A stretch of DNA of 11,615 nucleotides, taken from Ignavibacteria bacterium (GTDB lineage: Bacteria; Bacteroidota; Ignavibacteria; Tepidaquicellales; OLB5). The translations under genes were made by a program, and so were the position numbers. The notes below the pieces were generated by a model. That model did no database searches. It saw only the letters and a list, made by a program, of their open reading frames with translations, and was not told the origin of the DNA. Of the stretch, positions 6,703-11,615 are shown piece after piece; the first letter of the stretch is position 1, and each line of letters starts with the position of its first letter. The stretch lies in NCBI GenBank assembly GCA_026417195.1, contig JAOADS010000057.1, forward strand, positions 1 to 11,615, in the 5' to 3' direction.

Positions 6703-9411
6703 TTGAAGAGTTCATCAGAAATAAGGAGAGAGTTTCTTGATTTTTTCAGGGGAAAAGCTCACGTCATACTGCCCTCAGCATCACTTATTCCATATGATGA
6801 TCCTTCTTTGCTTTTCACGAATGCAGGTATGAATCAATTTAAAGATGTATTTCTCGGAACCGGCAGGCGTGATTACAAAAGGGCTGCCAATACACAGAAA
6901 TGTATTCGTGTAAGCGGTAAACATAATGATCTTGAGGAGGTCGGACATGACGGATATCACCATACATTTTTTGAAATGCTGGGGAACTGGTCCTTTGGTG
7001 ATTATTATAAAAGGGAAGCTATAGTCTGGGCATGGGAACTTCTAACTGAAGTCTGGAAACTTGACAAGAAAAGATTATGGGCTACAGTTTATCAAGAAGA
7101 TTATGAAAGTTTTAAATTATGGAATGATGTAACAGACATAGCCCCTTCACATGTTCTGAAGTTCGGCGAAAAGGATAATTTCTGGGAAATGGGGGATACA
7201 GGTCCGTGTGGTCCTTGTACTGAAATCCACTACGATTCCACTACAAATGGCTGCAGAGCTGAGGATATTAATTCAGGAAACCCGGATGTGATTGAGATAT
7301 GGAATCTTGTTTTTATTCAGTTCAACAGAAACTCTGACGGAACTCTTGATGAATTACCTGAAAGGCATGTTGATACAGGTATGGGTTTTGAAAGAATAGT
7401 AAGGGTCCTGCAGAACAAGAAGTCAAACTATGAAACAGATATTTTTCTTCCATTAATAAACGGCTTAATTGAAATTACCGGTAAGGAATACACCGGGAAA
7501 TACGAAGTACCTATGAATGTTATTTCAGATCACGTCCGTGCCCTGACTTTTGCAATTGCAGATGGGGCAATTCCTTCAAATGAGGGAAGAGGTTATGTTT
7601 TAAGAAGAATTCTGAGAAGAGCTGCAAGATATGGCAGACAGCTTGAGATGCATAAACCCTTTATACACATGTTAGTTGATGTTTTGTGTAAAACCATGGG
7701 CAGCTTCTTTAATGAGATTGTTGAAAAGAAAGATTTTATCAGGGACGTAATATTATCTGAAGAGGAGAGTTTTAACATTACACTTGACAGGGGAATTACG
7801 CTCTTTAACGAAGAGATCGGCAGAATGAAGCAGAATGGTGAGAATATTTTCAGAGGAGATGTTGCATTTAAGCTTCACGATACATATGGTTTCCCGCTTG
7901 ACCTTACTCAGCTTATGGCACGGGAACATGGTTTTAAGATAGATGTTGAATCTTTTGACAAGTTGATGGAGGAACAGAGAGAAAGGGCAAGATCACAGAG
8001 GAAAGATAATTTGAATGAGAATTTCATAACAGACGTACTCACGGGAGATGTTTCCTATGATCCTTATGATATCACCGAAGATGGTATAAAAACCTCAGCT
8101 ACTATAATTCCCCGTGCAGTCAGTCTTAATGACGAAAAAAAACAGGTTGTGGTGTTAAAGCGAAATCCCTTTTACTCAGAATCAGGTGGGCAGGTCAGTG
8201 ATACAGGTGAGCTGATATTCAACGGGATTAAATTTACTGTTTATGATTCAAAAAAGAATTATATTATTACAGATCCTATAGATTTGCAAATCACAGAGAG
8301 TGAGGTTATAGCTAGGGTTGATTATCTCCGGCGGCTTTCAATTCAGCGTAATCACTCAGCAACACATTTAGTTCATGAAGCTTTGAGAAGGGTCCTGGGA
8401 ACACATGTCAGGCAAATGGGTTCATATCTTGATGATAAATTGCTTCGTTTTGATTTTCAACACTTTCATAAGATGAAGGAAGATGAGATTAAGGCAGTTG
8501 AAGACATTGTAAATGAAAAGATTGCAGAAAATGTAAAAGTATATACAGAAATTATGAAACTGCATGAAGCTAAAGGAATTCCCAATATAAAAATGTTTTT
8601 CAGTGAAAAATATTCTGATAATGTAAGGGTGGTATTTATAGATGAGAAGTTCAGTGTTGAACTTTGCGGTGGTACACATGTGAAGGAAACTTCAGATATA
8701 GGTTTTTTTAAGATTATCAGAGAAGAGAGTGTTTCATCTGGTGTAAGAAGGATATTTGCCTATACTGGAGAAGGGCTGCTTAATTATATTTCAGAGCGTT
8801 CGAGACTCATTGAAGAAATTATAAGCCAGCTTCCTGAACATAAGGTTAAAGGAATTGTCAGGTCTGATGAGCTTAAGATGAACATCGATCATGAGTTACT
8901 TGTCTCCAGCCAACAGGTGAAAAATCTGATTTATTTGCAGGATGAGACTTTGAAAGTTCTATACAAACTGAAAGGCGAATATCAGGAGGAAAAGAAAAAC
9001 ACTGAAAAAAATGTTGCAAAGCAAAAGTTACTTAAAGCTTATGAGAGAGCAGAAGATTTGTTTAACAATGCTGAGACCGTAAATGATGTAAAAATAGTTG
9101 TCGGAGAGTTAAACCTTGACACGGTTGATGAATTAAAAGAAGTAGGCGACAGACTCAGGGAGAAATCAAAGAATATTGCTGCTTTACTATATTTGATACA
9201 GGATGACAGAGTTATATTAGTTAGTATAATAGGTGATGATTTGATAAAGCTGAAAAATCTTAATGCCGGAAAAGTAGTTGCTGAAGTAGCTAAAATAATC
9301 GGTGGAAAGGGAGGTGGTAAAGCACATATGGCACAGGCAGGGGGCAGAGATATTTCAAAGTTAAGTGATGCTGTGAGAACTTTTGAGGAAATAATAAAGA
9401 ATTCAGTTTAA
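6703..9411 (+). CDS. alaS: Alanyl-tRNA synthetase
   Basis: This 902-residue class II synthetase charges tRNA-Ala with alanine in the cytoplasm. The catalytic N-terminal half starts SSEIRREFLDFF and contains SASLIPYDDPSLLFTNAGMNQFKDVFLG, SGKHNDLEEVGHDGYHHTFFEMLGNWSFGDYYKREAI and GRGYVLRRILRRAARYGR. The editing domain has its zinc-binding set H551 and H555 (HSATH) with C655 and H659 (CGGTH). The C-terminal C-Ala domain ends with the glycine-rich GGKGGGKAHMAQAGG from residue 867. All domains are present, so it should charge and also clear Ser/Gly-mischarged tRNA-Ala. TTG 6703 is chosen because the family starts within a residue of that point and the first in-frame ATG is about codon 43; ATT at 6694 is the only near alternative. 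AGGG abuts the TTG, too close for a Shine-Dalgarno site. The nucleotidyltransferase gene follows after 9 nt. Confidence 0.97.
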   Translation: MKSSSEIRREFLDFFRGKAHVILPSASLIPYDDPSLLFTNAGMNQFKDVFLGTGRRDYKRAANTQKCIRVSGKHNDLEEVGHDGYHHTFFEMLGNWSFGDYYKREAIVWAWELLTEVWKLDKKRLWATVYQEDYESFKLWNDVTDIAPSHVLKFGEKDNFWEMGDTGPCGPCTEIHYDSTTNGCRAEDINSGNPDVIEIWNLVFIQFNRNSDGTLDELPERHVDTGMGFERIVRVLQNKKSNYETDIFLPLINGLIEITGKEYTGKYEVPMNVISDHVRALTFAIADGAIPSNEGRGYVLRRILRRAARYGRQLEMHKPFIHMLVDVLCKTMGSFFNEIVEKKDFIRDVILSEEESFNITLDRGITLFNEEIGRMKQNGENIFRGDVAFKLHDTYGFPLDLTQLMAREHGFKIDVESFDKLMEEQRERARSQRKDNLNENFITDVLTGDVSYDPYDITEDGIKTSATIIPRAVSLNDEKKQVVVLKRNPFYSESGGQVSDTGELIFNGIKFTVYDSKKNYIITDPIDLQITESEVIARVDYLRRLSIQRNHSATHLVHEALRRVLGTHVRQMGSYLDDKLLRFDFQHFHKMKEDEIKAVEDIVNEKIAENVKVYTEIMKLHEAKGIPNIKMFFSEKYSDNVRVVFIDEKFSVELCGGTHVKETSDIGFFKIIREESVSSGVRRIFAYTGEGLLNYISERSRLIEEIISQLPEHKVKGIVRSDELKMNIDHELLVSSQQVKNLIYLQDETLKVLYKLKGEYQEEKKNTEKNVAKQKLLKAYERAEDLFNNAETVNDVKIVVGELNLDTVDELKEVGDRLREKSKNIAALLYLIQDDRVILVSIIGDDLIKLKNLNAGKVVAEVAKIIGGKGGGKAHMAQAGGRDISKLSDAVRTFEEIIKNSV

Positions 9412-9420
9412 GTAAATAAC

Positions 9421-10422
9421 ATGAAAGCTATAATACCTGTTGCGGGAATGGGTACAAGGCTTAAGCCTATTACTGACAGAGTTCCGAAGGTTTTAATACC
9501 CGTTGGAGATAAACCTATGCTTTTTCACTTACTGGATGAGATTGTTAAAAGCGGAAAGATAGATACAGTTATTCTCATAGTTGGTTATTTAGGGGAAATG
9601 ATAAAATCAGCGGTCATGAGTCGCTACAGGACTTCGTCTGTGAAATTTGTATTTACGGAACAAAAGCAAATGCTTGGATTAGGTCATGCAGTTCTTCAGG
9701 CTGAAAGTTATGTTAATTCTGAACCAGTTCTTATAATACTGGGTGATACTGTTTTTGAGTTTGATCTGAGTCTGGTCTTAGATTCCGAAAATACTTCTTT
9801 GGGAGTAAAAAATGTTGATGATGTAAGCCGTTTCGGAATAGTTGAGATTTCCCCTGATGGATATATAAAACGAATGTTGGAAAAGCCATCTCGAGAAGAT
9901 ACTGATTCCAGACTGGGAATAGCTGGTATTTATTTTATTAAGGAAAGTAGTGATCTTTTCAGGGCTGTTTCATATTTAATTGACAATAACATAAAAACAA
10001 AGAATGAATATCAGCTGACTGACGCTTTAATGAAGATGGTGAGTGATGGGATAAAAATGAAAACTTTTGAGATAGATAACTGGTTTGATTGCGGCAAACC
10101 TGAAACACTTTTAAGTACAAACTCTCATCTTTTGAGGAGAGACAGTCGTGTAGAACAGCAATATCCATTCGATAATCTTACTGTTGAGATGCCTGTCTAT
10201 ATATCTGAAGGATGTTTCATTGAAAATTCTCATATAGGTCCGAATGTAAGTATATCCAAAGGTGTGAAGATAATTAATTCAAGGGTAACAGATTCTGTTA
10301 TTATGGAAGATGCAGAGATAGTAAATGCAGAACTTGAAGAGTCTATAGTATCTTCGGGTGAAAAAGTAAACGGAATACACAGTAGGGTTATGATTTCTGA
10401 TGGGAAGTCCCTTGGCTTTTAG
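9421..10422 (+). CDS. Sugar-phosphate nucleotidyltransferase with left-handed beta-helix tail (RmlA/GlmU-like)
   Basis: This 333-residue protein has an N-terminal nucleotidyltransferase fold with all main signatures. These are GMGTRLKP (9-16) for nucleotide triphosphate binding, PKVLIPVGDKPM (22-33), metal ligand D109 in ILGD, the EKP loop near 160, NEYQLTDA, and WFDCGKPETLL closing the active site. From about residue 255 the hydrophobic hexapeptide periodicity (VYISEGCFIENSHIGPNVSISKGVKI) shows a short left-handed beta-helix. This resembles long RmlA-type glucose-1-phosphate thymidylyltransferases or GlmU-like uridylyltransferases, which make dTDP- or UDP-sugars for surface polysaccharides. 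Substrate cannot be decided from sequence, and no complete acetyltransferase domain was recognised in the short tail. It is probably cotranscribed with alaS (9-nt gap). Its 3' end overlaps the convergent SDR gene by 35 bases. Confidence 0.88.
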   Translation: MKAIIPVAGMGTRLKPITDRVPKVLIPVGDKPMLFHLLDEIVKSGKIDTVILIVGYLGEMIKSAVMSRYRTSSVKFVFTEQKQMLGLGHAVLQAESYVNSEPVLIILGDTVFEFDLSLVLDSENTSLGVKNVDDVSRFGIVEISPDGYIKRMLEKPSREDTDSRLGIAGIYFIKESSDLFRAVSYLIDNNIKTKNEYQLTDALMKMVSDGIKMKTFEIDNWFDCGKPETLLSTNSHLLRRDSRVEQQYPFDNLTVEMPVYISEGCFIENSHIGPNVSISKGVKIINSRVTDSVIMEDAEIVNAELEESIVSSGEKVNGIHSRVMISDGKSLGF

Positions 10423-11170
10423 TATCAGCTTCCGGCCTCAATCTGCCCATAGTTAAATCAAATAATCTGACAGGAAGAATTTTAACAATTTTTGTTGCCA
10501 ACACAATCGGAAAAGGGAACTGCACGACTGGTTTGCCTGCTTCAATCCCTTTACGAATTTTCTCAGCTGCTTTTTCTGGAGACATAATAAAAGGCATTCT
10601 GAATTCATTATTAGCAGTCATGGCAGTTTTAACAAATCCCGGTCTGACAGTAATTACCTTGATGTTATATTTTTTAAGTTCCACTCTTGCAGCTTCCAAA
10701 AGTGTTGAAAGTGCTGCTTTGCTTGAAGAATAAGCACCTGACCCCGAATAACCCCTAACGTCTGCAAGTGAACTAATACCTGCAATGGTTCCGTATCCCT
10801 GATTTTTCATTAAAGGTAATATAAACTCCAGAACATTCGCAGTTCCGAAGACGTTAACGTTGTAAATTTCCTTTAATTTTTCTGAGGTAAAATCTTTCAT
10901 CCACAAAGGGCCGCCAACTCCTGAATTGATTATTACCAGGTCTATAGTGTTAAGTAAGTTAAGTGAATATTCAACTGATTTTTTTACGTTCTCTCTGTCT
11001 GTTATGTCACACTTCATATAATAAGAGTCAGTTTCATTTGCAATTTTTTCAAGGGCTTCAGTATTTCTTGAAAGTAAGACTAACTTAGCACCTGCTGAGT
11101 GATACCCGTATGCTAAAGCTTTCCCTATTCCCTGAGAAGCTCCGAAAATAATTACTTTTTTATATTTCAA
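10388..11170 (-). CDS. Short-chain dehydrogenase/reductase (SDR)
   Basis: This classical SDR of 260 residues has the dinucleotide-binding loop GASQGIG (10-16), a basic residue R35 after the second strand that favours NADP(H), and the acid D55 in CDITD. The structural motif INSGVG replaces the usual NNAG, with N106 further on. The catalytic set is S134, Y147 and K151 (YSSSK), followed by PGFVKTAM. It is expected to interconvert an alcohol and a ketone on an unidentified substrate; many similar proteins are annotated only as SDR family oxidoreductase. The start is TTG 11170-11168, giving MKYKKVIIFGAS, which places the first beta strand normally. That start overlaps the end of the upstream oxygenase gene by 11 nt, so the two are cotranscribed and probably coupled. 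Its 3' end runs into the nucleotidyltransferase gene on the other strand. The last roughly 15 residues are polar and not family-conserved. Confidence 0.9.
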   Translation of the reverse strand: MKYKKVIIFGASQGIGKALAYGYHSAGAKLVLLSRNTEALEKIANETDSYYMKCDITDRENVKKSVEYSLNLLNTIDLVIINSGVGGPLWMKDFTSEKLKEIYNVNVFGTANVLEFILPLMKNQGYGTIAGISSLADVRGYSGSGAYSSSKAALSTLLEAARVELKKYNIKVITVRPGFVKTAMTANNEFRMPFIMSPEKAAEKIRKGIEAGKPVVQFPFPIVLATKIVKILPVRLFDLTMGRLRPEADTKSQGTSHQKS

Positions 11171-11615
11171 TGAGATATTTTGAGATTAATCTGTGAAAAT
11201 GATGAACTCCTTGCTCCCTTTGTGGAGAGTATCTGCCAGATCTGTAGAAAGATGAATGAATACCTTTCTGAACGGATTCTACTATTGCTTCGTCTTCACG
11301 TTCAACCCTGTCAAGATCAGTGCCTGCTCCGGTGTTATATTTAGAGGTGTCTGAAATATAAGTCAGATATGATACCTTTGTAAGCTCCTTTGTGATTGGT
11401 TTAACTATATTTACCGAAATCCCCCATGGATAAAAGTTCAGCATGAGATTAGGAAATATCCACCAGTAATAGGCTGCCACTTCCAGTCCGTAGTCAGGTG
11501 AGATTTCCTTCAAAATGAAGCAGTTCTCACCCGGCTTTGCTATTCCAACCTGTAAGACAGAATTATTATGGGTTTCAACGGTGTAGTTTCCGTAATCCAG
11601 TTTTTCATTAAGTCC
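11160..11615 (-). CDS. Ring-hydroxylating (Rieske-type) oxygenase alpha subunit, C-terminal part (gene continues beyond window)
   Basis: The frame is open to the window edge, so only the last 151 residues are visible; the TTG at 11513 is internal. The segment YYWWIFPNLMLNFYPWGISVNIVKP and the later VEREDEAIVESVQKG...FYRSGRYSPQREQGVHHFHRLI match the C-terminal catalytic domain of Rieske non-haem iron oxygenases of the choline monooxygenase / aromatic ring-hydroxylating alpha-subunit group. The acidic pair in REDEA is a candidate for the carboxylate ligand of the mononuclear iron. The Rieske [2Fe-2S] domain and the two iron-binding histidines would lie outside the window and cannot be checked. 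The reaction would be O2-dependent hydroxylation or demethylation, substrate unknown. The stop overlaps the start of the SDR gene, and an oxygenase next to a dehydrogenase is compatible with two successive steps on one substrate, though this is inference. Confidence 0.82.
   Translation of the reverse strand, partial: GLNEKLDYGNYTVETHNNSVLQVGIAKPGENCFILKEISPDYGLEVAAYYWWIFPNLMLNFYPWGISVNIVKPITKELTKVSYLTYISDTSKYNTGAGTDLDRVEREDEAIVESVQKGIHSSFYRSGRYSPQREQGVHHFHRLISKYLIEI

Noticed and set aside
8422..8679. Open frame of 85 codons antisense to alaS
   Set aside because: It is rich in F, Y, I and C as expected for the complement of a lysine- and glutamate-rich coding strand. It has no recognisable domain and sits wholly inside a highly conserved gene.
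11511..11513. TTG as the true start of a small 117-residue protein
   Set aside because: Residues upstream (for example NYTVETHNNSVLQVGIAKPGENCFIL) continue the frame to the window edge, and the family needs a much longer N-terminal part.

Overview
The window looks like ordinary chromosome from a low-GC member of the Bacteroidota/Chlorobiota/Ignavibacteriota group. Three independent signs agree. Two secreted beta-propeller-type proteins end in type IX secretion (T9SS) sorting domains of the YPNPFN...GVYF type. Two promoters match the Bacteroidota-type grammar (TTG/TTTG, 20 nt, TAnnTTTG). There is a bshC gene for bacillithiol synthesis. The abundance of SBBP-like and BNR-like T9SS cargo suggests the Ignavibacteria side, but that is inference.

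Layout: (1) Positions 1-2808, plus strand: two secreted repeat proteins, the first cut by the window edge, the second with a signal peptide. (2) Positions 2894-6438, minus strand: a tightly coupled four-gene operon reading thpR (RNA 2',3'-cyclic phosphodiesterase), an FmdB-type zinc ribbon protein, bshC, and a family 9 (heptosyltransferase-like) glycosyltransferase. The junctions are a 1-nt gap, a TAATG overlap and a TTGA overlap. (3) Positions 6445-6563: two divergent promoters, one for the thpR operon and one for an initiator tRNA. (4) Positions 6570-10422, plus strand: initiator tRNA-fMet, an intrinsic-terminator-like hairpin, alaS starting at TTG only 9 nt after the T-run, then a sugar-phosphate nucleotidyltransferase with a left-handed beta-helix tail. 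(5) Positions 10388-11615, minus strand: a short-chain dehydrogenase (SDR) gene that overlaps the nucleotidyltransferase gene tail-to-tail by 35 nt. It is preceded, with an 11-nt overlap, by the 3' end of a Rieske-type ring-hydroxylating oxygenase alpha subunit gene that runs off the window.

Functionally the genes are translation housekeeping (tRNA-fMet, alaS, thpR), thiol redox buffering (bshC), envelope polysaccharide supply (GT9 transferase, sugar nucleotidyltransferase), secreted surface proteins, and an oxygenase/dehydrogenase pair of unknown substrate. Four of the seven genes with a visible start appear to begin at TTG, and no clear Shine-Dalgarno sequence was seen at those I examined.

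I found no mobile element, CRISPR array, phage or defence module, and no convincing new multi-gene system. The points most worth checking are regulatory: the terminator squeezed between tRNA-fMet and alaS, the apparently leaderless thpR start, the 35-nt convergent overlap, and a small palindrome-bearing insertion inside a T9SS sorting domain.
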